From assembly GCF_043678055.1 (NCBI RefSeq), contig NZ_JBHEQA010000002.1, positions 372,001 to 436,000 of the forward strand: DNA of 64,000 nucleotides, in the 5' to 3' direction. The translations under genes were made by a program, and so were the position numbers. Source of the stretch: Spongiimicrobium salis (lineage in GTDB: Bacteria; Bacteroidota; Bacteroidia; Flavobacteriales; Flavobacteriaceae). Under the pieces are notes generated by a model. That model did not search any database and had not been told where the DNA came from. It worked only from the letters and a program-made list of their open reading frames with translations. Shown in pieces: positions 43,871 through 53,528 of this stretch; within the stretch, counting starts at the first letter, position 1, and every line of letters starts with the position of its first letter.

Positions 43871-45952
43871 CTATTCCACAAAAGCAGGCAAAATACGTGC
43901 TGCCGTCATTTGTAAGGTGGTGGGCTCATCCCATTCACTTGCGGTAGATACAATCATCAAATCCAGCGCTTTGATCAGAATGATAAACTGACCTCCCCCA
44001 CCCTGGGCAGATGCGCTGTAATAGCTTTGATCGCCATACTTCAAATCGGCATTCCACATAAAATAACCATAACCTTGGTTGGAGACATCCTTGCCACCGC
44101 CGAAGACATCATCATCCCCGGTATCGATGATCATGCTAGTCGCCTTGTCGATAAAGGCTTCCGGAACGAGTTGCTCGCCTTTCCATTGGCCTTTGTTCGC
44201 GATTAGCGTTCCCCACTTGATCATATCGCGGGATTTCATTGTTGAACCCGACGCTCCGTCTGGCAGACCACTGGTAGACATGATCCAGTCGTAATAGGTG
44301 ATACCCTTTTCATGGAGCGCTTCCCAGCTGATGCCCATCTTAAGGAGCAATTCGTTTTCGATAAAATCCTTGGCCGATCCTGGAACCACGGCTTCTAGGA
44401 CCTGCATTACCAGATTTGGTCCATCTCTTCCGTAGCGAAAGCTTTGGGACTGCTTGCTAATCGGTGCACTCTGCGTTAAAATGGCTTGAAGGTGTTTCCT
44501 TCCTTGTATTTCTTCTGGATTCTGTTTAAAATCCTCCCGCTGTTCATCAGAAATCCGAATGCCCGTGGTCATGGTCAGCGCATGACGTAAGGTGATCCGT
44601 TCCACACCTTCCGTAAATTGATCCGCTTCCAGGCCATCGAAAAAGTGAATAAGGGGTTTGTGCAGATCTGCCATGCTCAGATACCCCAGTTGGATCGCAC
44701 GGCCGAGGGCCATGGCCGCATAGGTTTTGGTGGTTGAGGCTTGGGGATGGGGTAGGTCAATACGACCCTTGGAATAATAGGATTCAAACAGCAATTTACC
44801 CTTATGGGCAATCAACAGACTGTTTATTTTATCGTGCTGCCCATCAGCAATCTCCTGGGCCAATTTGATGATCAAGTCCTTGTTACCAGCATCAACACCA
44901 AGCTTGCCCACGGGAATTCCATCTTTTCGGTCTGCTGGTGAGCTATCGATAAATGCAGGTTCAAGAGCGGGGATATCTCGGTAGAGTCCCGCCGCTTCAG
45001 CAGGCGTGGCCTCTGCAGCGGAAGCGTCATTTTCTTCTGGGCTAGTACCACTTTTGGATCGGAGGTCTTCAATAACCTGGGTACTTACCCAATAAGGCTT
45101 TGTAAATACATAAAAACTACCGTCTTCATTAACCGTATAACCTCCCCTGGAGAAAGTCAAATATTTTCCATCGGGGGTCACATTAGGACCACTATCGGAT
45201 TGTTCTGTATTGATTTCAGCTCCCAAGTTTATTGCTGCACCCCATGAACCATTTTCCTGTTTAAAACTGATATATAGATCACTATCCCCATATCCTTCTT
45301 CTCTTACCGCATCCCATAAGATATAGGATTCATCTGGAGCAATGTAGGGGTGCCCTAGAGGTTTTCCGTTATTGATCTGCTTGCCCAGTTTTTGACTGGA
45401 TTCATATTTTCCGTCGATAAGTCGCGAATAGCGGATGGATCCGTCTATCTCTGGTTCGTTAAAGTGACTAAAGAAAATAGTTTTTTGATCCGAAATGGAT
45501 ATCCCCATGATAAACTTGTCTTCAAAAGGGGTTCCCAAGCTTTTAAAGTCGGACCAACCGGATGCGGTTCGTTTCTTATACTGATTTCCTTTATAGATGA
45601 TATTTCCATCCTTAGAGAAGACGGAATGTTTGATATCAGTAACCGATTCCTCTTGCCATGTATTCTGTTCATAGCGAATAACGAGAGGGGTGAAATCTTC
45701 ATATTTCCCGCCTTTTTTAACGGTATACATGGCTTTCATGTCTGGAGAAAATGTAATACCACCTATAAAATGCTCTTCGGTAGTCACTATCCCTGGGGCA
45801 ATGATTTCTGGGGTACGACCAGGAGGCTTTTGCTTTAGAAAGAGTTGCTTTATATGTGGAAGATCGGTATCCTTTACTGGCGGGGTTTTGGTATTGCAGG
45901 CATATAATGCGAGTACCAATACCAGCGTTAACCTAAAATGGAATTGTTTCAT
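43871..45952 (-). CDS. Lipoprotein with PD40 propeller fused to a beta-lactamase-like domain
   Basis: 693 residues. Lipoprotein signal with Cys19 (LYAC). Residues ~50-295 form a PD40 propeller (FSPDMKAMYTV, IAPDESYILWD, VTPDGKYLTFSRGG); a low-complexity Ala/Glu/Pro linker follows (about 300-325); residues ~345-690 are a class-C beta-lactamase/S12 domain with the Ser406-x-x-Lys409 pair in ASTTK and SAQGGGGQF as the third motif. The Tyr motif is less clear (YGRDGPN). Probably a periplasmic or surface esterase/peptidase, not a resistance enzyme. Confidence 0.88.
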   Translation of the reverse strand: MKQFHFRLTLVLVLALYACNTKTPPVKDTDLPHIKQLFLKQKPPGRTPEIIAPGIVTTEEHFIGGITFSPDMKAMYTVKKGGKYEDFTPLVIRYEQNTWQEESVTDIKHSVFSKDGNIIYKGNQYKKRTASGWSDFKSLGTPFEDKFIMGISISDQKTIFFSHFNEPEIDGSIRYSRLIDGKYESSQKLGKQINNGKPLGHPYIAPDESYILWDAVREEGYGDSDLYISFKQENGSWGAAINLGAEINTEQSDSGPNVTPDGKYLTFSRGGYTVNEDGSFYVFTKPYWVSTQVIEDLRSKSGTSPEENDASAAEATPAEAAGLYRDIPALEPAFIDSSPADRKDGIPVGKLGVDAGNKDLIIKLAQEIADGQHDKINSLLIAHKGKLLFESYYSKGRIDLPHPQASTTKTYAAMALGRAIQLGYLSMADLHKPLIHFFDGLEADQFTEGVERITLRHALTMTTGIRISDEQREDFKQNPEEIQGRKHLQAILTQSAPISKQSQSFRYGRDGPNLVMQVLEAVVPGSAKDFIENELLLKMGISWEALHEKGITYYDWIMSTSGLPDGASGSTMKSRDMIKWGTLIANKGQWKGEQLVPEAFIDKATSMIIDTGDDDVFGGGKDVSNQGYGYFMWNADLKYGDQSYYSASAQGGGGQFIILIKALDLMIVSTASEWDEPTTLQMTAARILPAFVE

Positions 45953-46126
45953 GGTCTATCCTTCGATTTTTATAGGGTGCTCGTCATTTAGATGTCAAAA
46001 CACTAGTAAAAGGTGTCTTTTTTCTCTGAGGGATTCAATCTAAATTTTACCAACGGCGCTATAGGCTCATGAACTGCTCAAAACAACCCAAGAACATTTT
46101 AAAAAAGATAGTTGATGTCCCTTAAA

Positions 46127-47341
46127 TCAATGCTTGTTTTTCAATACCTTCAACATTTGAACGGCATTTTTATTGTCAGGGTTCAATTGCAGTGAAGCTT
46201 GATAGTTTTTTATCGCTTTCTGGGAATCTCCCATGATCTTATACATTTCCCCAAGACTATCAAAGGCATTCCAGGAATTCGGGTAATGCTCCGTATTCCA
46301 TAAAAATGCTTGCAATGCCTTATTATGTTGCTTTTGGGAAATAAGGCGATACCCCAAGGCATTGATCATATGTTCCGGGGGCGTAAATTTTCCGTTGTAC
46401 ATGGCCTTGTACTGCGTAATGATCTCCTCCAAAGATGCAGTATGCAGTGCGGGTTGCTGTAAGTCCTTAAAAATGAATTGTAAACCTTGGTAAAGGCTTA
46501 ACAAGGCAACGGTCCAATGATTTTCCTCTTTAAAATAGTCGAATTGTATATGGGCAGGATCCACACCTTTATTCTTTAATTTGGCATTGAACAATTCATG
46601 ACTGTTGATGTTTGCCTTGAATACATGGGGAATGCGTTCAAAGTTTTTATAGTTATCGGCCGTGGAAAGGTAAAATTTCTTCCCTGCCAATTGTGCCAAT
46701 GGAACCTGATCGATTTGTTTTACAATAAGCTGATTATCCCACCAAAAACTGGGATCCATGGAAACATAGGCATCAAAGGAGGATTGTGGAGAAAGGTAGG
46801 AGGATCCCACCAATAGTCCCCCATGCGAAATGCCCACTAGGGTTCTATAGGCATTGGTACGATAATTTTTATCGATTTCAGGAAGTAATTCCTCCTCAAT
46901 GAATCGCAAAAAAGCGGCACTGCCTCCACTGGTGCTATGGTTTCGGACGGCACTGGAGCCATTAAGGTTCACCAAATACTTGGAAGGCGTATAATCCCGG
47001 ACCCTATCCACATTGGTAATGGCTACAATGATCATTTCAGGCACTTGCCTACCCCTTGCCATTTGATTGATGATGCCGGAATGGGAATGGAATCGCACTT
47101 CCCCGTCCAAAAGTACTAAGACGGGATATGAATTTTTAGTGTCATGATAAGAATCGGGCAGGCCAACAATATAGGTACGCTCTTCTTTTAACACCTTAGA
47201 GGTCATGGTATAGGCAGAGCCAATGACTATTTTTCCCGCTTCTTTTTGCGCAAGAAGTCCAACGGGCATGCATAGGAGAGCAAGGAGTACAGTACTATAT
47301 ATGATTTTAGAGCTTTGCTGGACGATTTTAAAAGGGTGCAT
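46127..47341 (-). CDS. Secreted esterase with C-terminal TPR
   Basis: 404 residues from the ATG at 47341 (the frame opens at a TTG, 47365). N-terminal signal-anchor, then an esterase-D/IroE-like alpha/beta hydrolase: strand PVLVLLDGE, nucleophile Ser in VGISHGG, catalytic Asp region KKFYLSTADN and His in EENHWTV. The last ~90 residues hold two TPR-like repeats (NKALQAFLWNTEHYPNSWNAFD, SQKAIKNYQASLQLNPDNK). This layout is common for siderophore or acetylxylan-type esterases of Bacteroidota; substrate unknown. Confidence 0.88.
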   Translation of the reverse strand: MHPFKIVQQSSKIIYSTVLLALLCMPVGLLAQKEAGKIVIGSAYTMTSKVLKEERTYIVGLPDSYHDTKNSYPVLVLLDGEVRFHSHSGIINQMARGRQVPEMIIVAITNVDRVRDYTPSKYLVNLNGSSAVRNHSTSGGSAAFLRFIEEELLPEIDKNYRTNAYRTLVGISHGGLLVGSSYLSPQSSFDAYVSMDPSFWWDNQLIVKQIDQVPLAQLAGKKFYLSTADNYKNFERIPHVFKANINSHELFNAKLKNKGVDPAHIQFDYFKEENHWTVALLSLYQGLQFIFKDLQQPALHTASLEEIITQYKAMYNGKFTPPEHMINALGYRLISQKQHNKALQAFLWNTEHYPNSWNAFDSLGEMYKIMGDSQKAIKNYQASLQLNPDNKNAVQMLKVLKNKH

Positions 47342-47452
47342 ATTTTTTTGGTGTTTATAGGACAAAGTAAGGAGGAGTATTGTAAAGGCAAAAGAAAAGT
47401 ACAGGAGCGCAGATAAACGCCGCTAAGCGTACACAAATCTTCTCCTTCACAA

Positions 47453-48175
47453 TCACAGACTATTCCAATGTTTAAACTTTACGGATTGCCTGCTGGATAT
47501 TTCTACCTTCTGGCCCGTGGTCAAGGTAACCTGTAGCCTGTTGTTGAAATGCGGGTGGATTTCCTGGATAAAAGTAGTGTTGATGATCTGACTTCTATTG
47601 GCCCTAAAAAAAATGGTAGCATCCAACTTTTCCTCCAGGATGTTCAAGGAGCGTTTGATCATGGCCTTCTCTTTCCCAAAATAGAGCCTGGCGTAATTTT
47701 CTATGGATTCTATAAAGTAGATTTCGGATAGGGGCACAAAATGACAGTTTTCCCCGTCTTTAATAAAGATTTTACGGTGCATAGGGAAAACTTCGATTGT
47801 TTCTTGGGTTTTTTCCGTGAGTTCTTGCTTTACTTTGCCTATAGTTTTGGCAAAGCGCTCTTCCCTTAGGGGTTTAACAAGATAATCCAAGGCGTTTAAT
47901 TCAAAAGCTTTTACGGCATACTGGTCATAGGCAGTGGTAAAAACAACTTCGGGGACGGTGGTCAATTCTTCTAAGAGCTCAAAACCAGATTTTTCGGGCA
48001 TATGAATGTCTAAGAAAATGATATCCGGAACTGTTCTTTGTATTAAGCTTATGGCGGCATCCACATGATCGGCTTCCCCGACAAGTTCAAATTCAGGATG
48101 TTTCTTTAAGGCACGCTTTACTTCTTCACGGGCTAAACGTTCATCATCAACAATGATGGTCTTAAATGTTTTCAT
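47453..48175 (-). CDS. LytTR-type response regulator
   Basis: 240 residues from the ATG at 48175. Receiver with Asp56 in IIFLDIHMPEKSG, Lys in YLVKPLREE, and a LytTR domain (PLSEIYFIESIENYARLYF, FFRANRSQIINTTF). It overlaps the kinase gene by 14 bases. The kinase is upstream on the same strand. Confidence 0.93.
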   Translation of the reverse strand: MKTFKTIIVDDERLAREEVKRALKKHPEFELVGEADHVDAAISLIQRTVPDIIFLDIHMPEKSGFELLEELTTVPEVVFTTAYDQYAVKAFELNALDYLVKPLREERFAKTIGKVKQELTEKTQETIEVFPMHRKIFIKDGENCHFVPLSEIYFIESIENYARLYFGKEKAMIKRSLNILEEKLDATIFFRANRSQIINTTFIQEIHPHFNNRLQVTLTTGQKVEISSRQSVKFKHWNSL

Positions 48176-49247
48176 AGGTTTCAAGGGGTAAAATCATGAT
48201 GGCTTCTACCGTATTTTCATCCAAGGCTTTTAAATCAAAACTGGCATCGGATCGGTATTGAATGTACAATCGTTCTTTTAAATTTTTAAGCCCAACTCCA
48301 TGGTGTTTTTCTCTAGACAAACTCCCTGGATTTTTTACCCGAATATGGATATGGTCCTGTTTTTTAACAATGTCGAGCATGACGATACCGCCTTTGATCA
48401 ACCGATCAATACCGTGTTTGATCGCGTTTTCTACCAACAACTGAATACTTAAGGTGGGAATTTTATAGTGCTCCAAATCTTTATCCACTTGTATTTTTAG
48501 GCCGAGACGTTCTTCAAAACGCAATTTTTCCAAAGCGATATAATCCTGTACCAAGGCCAATTCGTCTTTAATGGAAATAACATCTTGATCCTTTCCATAT
48601 AAAGAGGATCGTAACAAGTCTGATAATAAATCAATAGCTCTTCGGGCTATGGTGGGATTTTCCTTGATCAAGGATTTTATGGAATTCAGGGAATTGAATA
48701 GAAAATGAGGATTTAACTGGGCCGATAAATTATCCAGTTGTGTCTGTTTGATCAAAACGGACAATTGGGCGTTCTTTTGTGCTGTAGCCACTTCTTTTTG
48801 ATAGTAATGATACAGGTGATAGGCCAATATCCAGGCAGACATCAACCGCAAACCTGTAATAATAATAGGATCCCAGGACATAATAGCCTTAAAAAGGGTC
48901 ACCCTATCATCTACAAGGGCAGTGTAAAAGAAATACCATTTTATATTATTGATCAGCGCATAGAACACTGCGAGCACTAATACGGCGGGAATGACACGTA
49001 TCAATAGTCTTTGTATGGAAAAGCTGTTCCAATTTGCCTTTAAAGCAATACTTCTATAGATGTGAGTCAATAGTATTCCAATGCCAGCATCGGACACATA
49101 ATTAAGGAAGGTATAGAAAAATCCGTAATCGTCCCTGGTATATACCTTGTAGGCCCAATATAAGGAGACGGTCCCCCACCCTATCAATTGGCAGGCCCAG
49201 TATAAAGATGTTCTATTGTTTTTAATGGATTCCAAGCTGCTATTCAT
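48162..49247 (-). CDS. LytS-like sensor histidine kinase
   Basis: 361 residues from the ATG at 49247 (the longer frame to 49322 adds a non-typical tail). Four membrane segments in the first 145 residues, then QLNPHFLFNSLNSIKSLI (His181) and an HATPase with LLVENAIKHGID. Couples to the overlapping LytTR regulator. Convergence of four similar systems in this window shows that this lineage uses the architecture widely. Confidence 0.92.
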   Translation of the reverse strand: MNSSLESIKNNRTSLYWACQLIGWGTVSLYWAYKVYTRDDYGFFYTFLNYVSDAGIGILLTHIYRSIALKANWNSFSIQRLLIRVIPAVLVLAVFYALINNIKWYFFYTALVDDRVTLFKAIMSWDPIIITGLRLMSAWILAYHLYHYYQKEVATAQKNAQLSVLIKQTQLDNLSAQLNPHFLFNSLNSIKSLIKENPTIARRAIDLLSDLLRSSLYGKDQDVISIKDELALVQDYIALEKLRFEERLGLKIQVDKDLEHYKIPTLSIQLLVENAIKHGIDRLIKGGIVMLDIVKKQDHIHIRVKNPGSLSREKHHGVGLKNLKERLYIQYRSDASFDLKALDENTVEAIMILPLETYENI

Positions 49248-49374
49248 TCCTGCACAAAGAAAGGCATTGCCATTTAATCTAAAAAGGAAAAGTACAGGAA
49301 CGCGGCATATAGGGGATACCATTGCATTATGTTGTGCTATACGTTTTCTTTCCTTCGGTCAAGGCCATCCCGAA

Positions 49375-50292
49375 TCAACGCCAACGTATCAAGGAAAAAC
49401 CAATTCCAAAAGTGGTCTGTTTATGATTATAATCAATCAAATTCTCTCCATAACCATGAAAAACTTGGGCGTGCAAGTATAAATTGTCCGCTATTTGATA
49501 GCCGTAATGGAAGCGTAGGCTTCCCCTATTATTGGTACCGGTATTCAGCGAATGCCGTAAAGCCAAGCTGATGTTGTGTTTGTTTTTGGCGAAGGCCGTC
49601 AATAATTCGGCCCTGCCCACATAATTCTCGATTCCCGGATTATTATCTTCCACAGCTCCTTCCGGAATACGGATCCAAGGATTGAACACAATGCTCCAGT
49701 TTTTGGTTTCCCAACCGGCTTGGAAAGTAACGCGATTCCAACTACGCGAAAAGGGATTGGATTTCCCATTGCTTTGATGGTTAAATCCAGCAGCGATATA
49801 CACCCCATCCAAGCCAAAAACCTGATAATTCAATGGGAGGACGATGAGGGCTTCGGGTTCATAATTGGTTTCTCTAAAAGGCCTTGATATCAAGGCATTA
49901 TAAACCTGCCATTTAGACAATTGGGTATAGGCCAACCAGAGGTCTATTTTCTGTTTCTTGTTTTTATTTAGGCGAAGTACACGGGTTTTAAAACTTAATT
50001 GAAATGTAATTTCCCCATTATTGAATTCCGTGGGCTCACTTACATTATTTAAGGGATTGCCACTTTGTGGACTATTGTTAATGTCATCAATATAGTTCAA
50101 CGCCAACAAGTAAACCGGCTTGTAGGGTAAGATCTTAAAACTGCTGACACTATCGTTTTTAACCAGCCATCGCTCACTTAAGCTAGCGCTGTTCAGGTCC
50201 ATTAATGGCGACTTCCCTTGGGCATGTAATTGAACAAAACAGCATAAACTCCATACAAGGGTTATGGGGATAAATTTAAAATATGGATTCAT
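49375..50292 (-). CDS. pldA: Outer-membrane phospholipase A
   Basis: 305 residues, signal peptide ending LHAQG. Twelve-strand barrel enzyme that hydrolyses phospholipids on the outer leaflet of the outer membrane. The active-site segment NHQSNGKSNPFSRSWNR (residues 171-187) carries His172 and Ser174, and the later Asn186 completes the family triad. Length and position of the motif match PldA. The neighbour downstream is the kinase gene, so no operon link is apparent. Confidence 0.92.
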   Translation of the reverse strand: MNPYFKFIPITLVWSLCCFVQLHAQGKSPLMDLNSASLSERWLVKNDSVSSFKILPYKPVYLLALNYIDDINNSPQSGNPLNNVSEPTEFNNGEITFQLSFKTRVLRLNKNKKQKIDLWLAYTQLSKWQVYNALISRPFRETNYEPEALIVLPLNYQVFGLDGVYIAAGFNHQSNGKSNPFSRSWNRVTFQAGWETKNWSIVFNPWIRIPEGAVEDNNPGIENYVGRAELLTAFAKNKHNISLALRHSLNTGTNNRGSLRFHYGYQIADNLYLHAQVFHGYGENLIDYNHKQTTFGIGFSLIRWR

Positions 50293-50345
50293 TTCCTAAA
50301 TAGTGTGTGGTATTAGTGGTTAGTGGGATGAAATGATACCTAAGG

Positions 50346-50915
50346 TTACCAATGTTCACTTCCTTTTTCTCCTTTAAATGGCCCCCTAAGATCAGGGGTG
50401 ATCCATCCGGCATAGAATCGCCCTGGCTGGGGAATTACCCGTATGCCCCCTACCCTACAATCCAGATATTGTGGATAAAAGGCCAAATGTTCTTTTAATT
50501 CATGAAACCCCTCAAATAACTTAGGGTATGACCACCCTATGGGGAAATCGGCCTGAGCTTTAAGGGCCCAATAGTGGGCGCTGCCCTTCCATTCGCACAA
50601 AGAAGTCTTTTTGGGTATGGGGACAAGCAAGTCCATTTGAATATCCTGCATAGGGATATAATAGGTAGGCGGACTCGCAGTTTCCAATACCGCCAGGGCA
50701 TTGCTGGAATCCGCTATGATAGTATCTTCATGCATCACCTGTAGCGGTTGTTGTACTTTTTCGACCTTCGGTGGCCGTGGAAAATCCCAGACCGACCGTT
50801 GGCCTTTTTTAGGAATTTCGGCAAAAGACGGCCTTTTCTGGCCTCGATACTCCCACTTTTCACGGGCTTGTTGCAACCAATAGGCTATCTCTTCTTGTTT
50901 TTTATGTTGTTTCAT
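50346..50915 (-). CDS. DUF427 protein
   Basis: 189 residues. The second half carries the DUF427 pattern: ALAVLETASPPTYYIPMQDI, MDLLVPIPKKTSLCEWKGSA and HYWALKA, then a fairly usual C-terminus. DUF427 members are small beta-rich proteins without established function. The N-terminal 60 residues are basic and probably disordered. Divergent from the Crp/Fnr gene. Confidence 0.87.
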   Translation of the reverse strand: MKQHKKQEEIAYWLQQAREKWEYRGQKRPSFAEIPKKGQRSVWDFPRPPKVEKVQQPLQVMHEDTIIADSSNALAVLETASPPTYYIPMQDIQMDLLVPIPKKTSLCEWKGSAHYWALKAQADFPIGWSYPKLFEGFHELKEHLAFYPQYLDCRVGGIRVIPQPGRFYAGWITPDLRGPFKGEKGSEHW

Positions 50916-51050
50916 ATGATGAACTACCTTTTCGGAAAATTAAACAAAGCCGTACATTGGTGTTAGCCCATGATATGATCGGTCTGTTTAAAACCGTGGC
51001 AAAATAAGGCTTTTTGGAGAAGTATTCCCAACTTTAAAGTTTGTAGCTTT

Positions 51051-51656
51051 ATGGTACGTATGGATACCACTAAAGAATATCAAAAATTGATTGCTTTTAT
51101 TTCCAAATGGGTGGACCTGTCCGAAACGGATATCGATCGGCTACAATCTCAACTTTGCATGGAAACATATGCCAAAGGCGATGTCATTGTACAACAAGGA
51201 CAACGATGTACTACCTTAAAATTTGTGATTTCCGGAGTATACCGGGTATATCAAATCAACGATGGGAAGGATATCACCAGCTATTTCAATTATGAATCCC
51301 GCAACCCCATCGTTGCCTCATTTGTCAGTCTGCTAAAAGAACAGCCTAGTACAGAGACTGTGGAGTGCATCCTTCCCGGAAAGTTGCTATCCATTGATTA
51401 TTCCTATTGGAAATCTCTTTATGCGGTAAGTCCGCCTTTAAATACCTTTGGGCGACTCATGGCGGAATTCAATTATGTATTAGCGATGGAACGGATAGCA
51501 TCCCTGCAATATCAAAAGGCTTCAAAACGGTATGCAATATTCATGAAGTTATACCCGGATCTCCTCAATAAGATCCCACATCATTATATCGCTTCTTATC
51601 TGGGCATTACCCCAGAATCCTTAAGCCGGATTCGAAAAACAGCATTTAACCCTTAA
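51051..51656 (+). CDS. Crp/Fnr-like cyclic-nucleotide-binding regulator
   Basis: 201 residues with two possible starts (51051 and 51060). Cyclic-nucleotide-binding fold (residues ~20-130, YAKGDVIVQQGQRCTTLKFVISG) and a short C-terminal HTH (YIASYLGITPESLSRIRKT). The typical cAMP-contacting Arg-Glu pair is not evident, so the ligand is unclear. Next gene is the 2OG-oxygenase fusion on the same strand (73-base gap). Confidence 0.88.
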   Translation: MVRMDTTKEYQKLIAFISKWVDLSETDIDRLQSQLCMETYAKGDVIVQQGQRCTTLKFVISGVYRVYQINDGKDITSYFNYESRNPIVASFVSLLKEQPSTETVECILPGKLLSIDYSYWKSLYAVSPPLNTFGRLMAEFNYVLAMERIASLQYQKASKRYAIFMKLYPDLLNKIPHHYIASYLGITPESLSRIRKTAFNP

Positions 51657-51729
51657 ATCTTATCAAACATCAATGCAGGGGATTTCCATTTCTTGGAACT
51701 TTGAATGTTGAAATATTCAAACTTCTCCT

Positions 51730-53103
51730 ATGCATACGATCACTAAAATAAATGGGTTGTTCCTTATTGAAATTGAGAACTTTCTATCGCATACAGAAAT
51801 CAATACGCTTTTACAGCCAAGAAAACAGCAATTTAAAAAGGCTATCAGCCATTATCCAGATTATTATAGGAATAATGACCGTTTGGTGGAAGATGATCAA
51901 GAATTGGCGAACACCTTATTTCAAAAAGTAAAACAACATCAACTTCCACATGTTGAGGCGTCATTTGTTGGACTCAATAAGCGGATCAGGTTCTGTAGGT
52001 ATCAAAAGAATCAATTTTTTGACAAACATCAAGATGGGGTATTCCATCAAGATGATATGCATCGTTCCCAATTTACCTTCTTGTTGTACTTGAACGATAA
52101 TAGCTCTTTTGATGCTGGAGAAACACATTTTTATACCACTAAAACAAGTGAAACTCCTGTAAAGACCATACGCCCCAAGAAAGGGAAATTGGTGATTTTT
52201 GACCATCAAATATGGCACAAAGGAGCAACAGTGACCCTTGGGAATAAATACATATTGCGGTCCGATGTGATGATAAAAAGTAAGGACCTGAATACACATC
52301 ATCAAGGATACATATGGAAACTTCTCAAACTCAATGAAACCGCTTTTCTGAGTTGCGGAAGAGATCGAAAAATAAAACATTGGAACGCCCAACTAGAACT
52401 TCAAAACACCTTTGAAATTCATACAAAATCGGTCCTTAAAATAGTGTCTTTTGGAAAAAATGAATATTTGTCCTGTTCCAGGGATTTTACGATCAAAAAA
52501 TGGAACCTGTCAGGAGAAGTGCTTGCTGTGATCCATTTGCCCGAAATGATCTTAAATATGTTGTGCCTGCCCAACGAGCGCATTATTGCTGTAGGAACTA
52601 GTGGAAAAGTCTATGTGTTGAGTGCTGCCTTGAAAGTTATTAAGCGCATTGCGGTACATAAGGCATGGGTATGGGATGCGGCGCTATTAGATGAAGCTAC
52701 CCTGATAAGTTGTTGTGAAGCGGGGAAAATACAGTTGACCCATTTATCCTCAGAGAAAAGCAGATGCATTTACGAACATGAACAACCACTATGTAGCATC
52801 AATGCCGAAAAAAAGAAGCTTATCCTTATCGGAACAAAGGATGGTACATTAATCCAATGGTGCACAAGAACCAAAACGTCAACGAAAATTAAAGTCCATG
52901 ATGATATTATACGATCTATAGTCTATTATGGCAAATACATATTAAGTTGTGGGGAGGATAATAAGTTGATGTTGACCGATATGAGGTCCGGGAGAACGAA
53001 AGAACTATGGCGTTCCTGTAATTTTTTACAAGATATCATGGTGATGAACAAAGCGATATATGTGGCTGGGTATGATGGGATGATCCATAAGGTTAAAATA
53101 TAA
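51730..53103 (+). CDS. 2OG-Fe(II) oxygenase fused to a WD40-like propeller
   Basis: 457 residues. Residues ~1-185 are a prolyl-4-hydroxylase-type domain with iron ligands His100 and Asp102 (KHQDG) and His163 (DHQIWHKGA), and Arg177 (YILRSDV) for 2-oxoglutarate. Residues ~191-457 are a run of WD40-like blades (AFLSCGRDRKIKHWN, EYLSCSRDFTIKKWN, ILSCGEDNKLMLTDM). The N-terminal domain has no signal peptide, so the protein acts in the cytoplasm, probably hydroxylating a protein held by the propeller (inference). Confidence 0.85.
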   Translation: MHTITKINGLFLIEIENFLSHTEINTLLQPRKQQFKKAISHYPDYYRNNDRLVEDDQELANTLFQKVKQHQLPHVEASFVGLNKRIRFCRYQKNQFFDKHQDGVFHQDDMHRSQFTFLLYLNDNSSFDAGETHFYTTKTSETPVKTIRPKKGKLVIFDHQIWHKGATVTLGNKYILRSDVMIKSKDLNTHHQGYIWKLLKLNETAFLSCGRDRKIKHWNAQLELQNTFEIHTKSVLKIVSFGKNEYLSCSRDFTIKKWNLSGEVLAVIHLPEMILNMLCLPNERIIAVGTSGKVYVLSAALKVIKRIAVHKAWVWDAALLDEATLISCCEAGKIQLTHLSSEKSRCIYEHEQPLCSINAEKKKLILIGTKDGTLIQWCTRTKTSTKIKVHDDIIRSIVYYGKYILSCGEDNKLMLTDMRSGRTKELWRSCNFLQDIMVMNKAIYVAGYDGMIHKVKI

Positions 53104-53117
53104 AGGGTTTCATTATT

Positions 53118-53176
53118 AAAACTACATTTAGGAATTTTTATTTGGTGGATCTATAAATAAAAACTACATTTAGGAA
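53118..53176 (+). promoter_or_regulatory. Two 17-bp direct repeats before padR
   Basis: AAAACTACATTTAGGAA occurs at 53118-53134 and 53160-53176, exactly 42 bases (about four helical turns) apart. The second ends 13 bases before the padR ATG. Likely operator sites of the PadR-type regulator, or twin promoter elements (TACATTTA resembles TAnnTTTG). Confidence 0.6.
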
Positions 53177-53189
53177 ATAAATAAATCCA

Positions 53190-53528
53190 ATGAAGAAGTA
53201 CCAACTTGGAGAATTTGAGGAATTCGTCCTTTTAACGGTCGGAGTTCTCCATGGCGATGCCTACGGAGTTGCTATTAAAACCGAAATTGAAAAACGTTTG
53301 GAACGCAAGGTTTCTGTAGGTGCGCTTCAGTCGGCACTCCGACGGATGGAAGGCAAAGGTTTTCTCACTTCAGAACTCGGAGAAACCACAAAAGTAAGAG
53401 GTGGGAAACGGAAACGCTATTTTAAGATTACCGCCTTTGGAAAAGAAGCGCTAGAATTTAATATCCAAACGCGCTTAAAGTTGTGGTCGGAAATTCCAGA
53501 TATTGATTTTCAATTTAAGCCATGCTAA
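53190..53528 (+). CDS. PadR-family regulator
   Basis: 112 residues, single winged helix (LGEFEEFVLLTVGVLHGDAYG, VSVGALQSALRRMEGKGFL, GGKRKRYFKITAFGKEAL). It overlaps the ABC permease gene by 7 bases. In Bacteroidota this pairing is standard and the permease carries a PadR-associated N-terminal domain. Expected to repress its own operon through the repeats upstream. Confidence 0.92.
   Translation: MKKYQLGEFEEFVLLTVGVLHGDAYGVAIKTEIEKRLERKVSVGALQSALRRMEGKGFLTSELGETTKVRGGKRKRYFKITAFGKEALEFNIQTRLKLWSEIPDIDFQFKPC

Noticed and set aside
43871..45952. Antibiotic-resistance beta-lactamase
   Set aside because: The fold is shared by many esterases and peptidases; the motifs are incomplete for a true class C enzyme.
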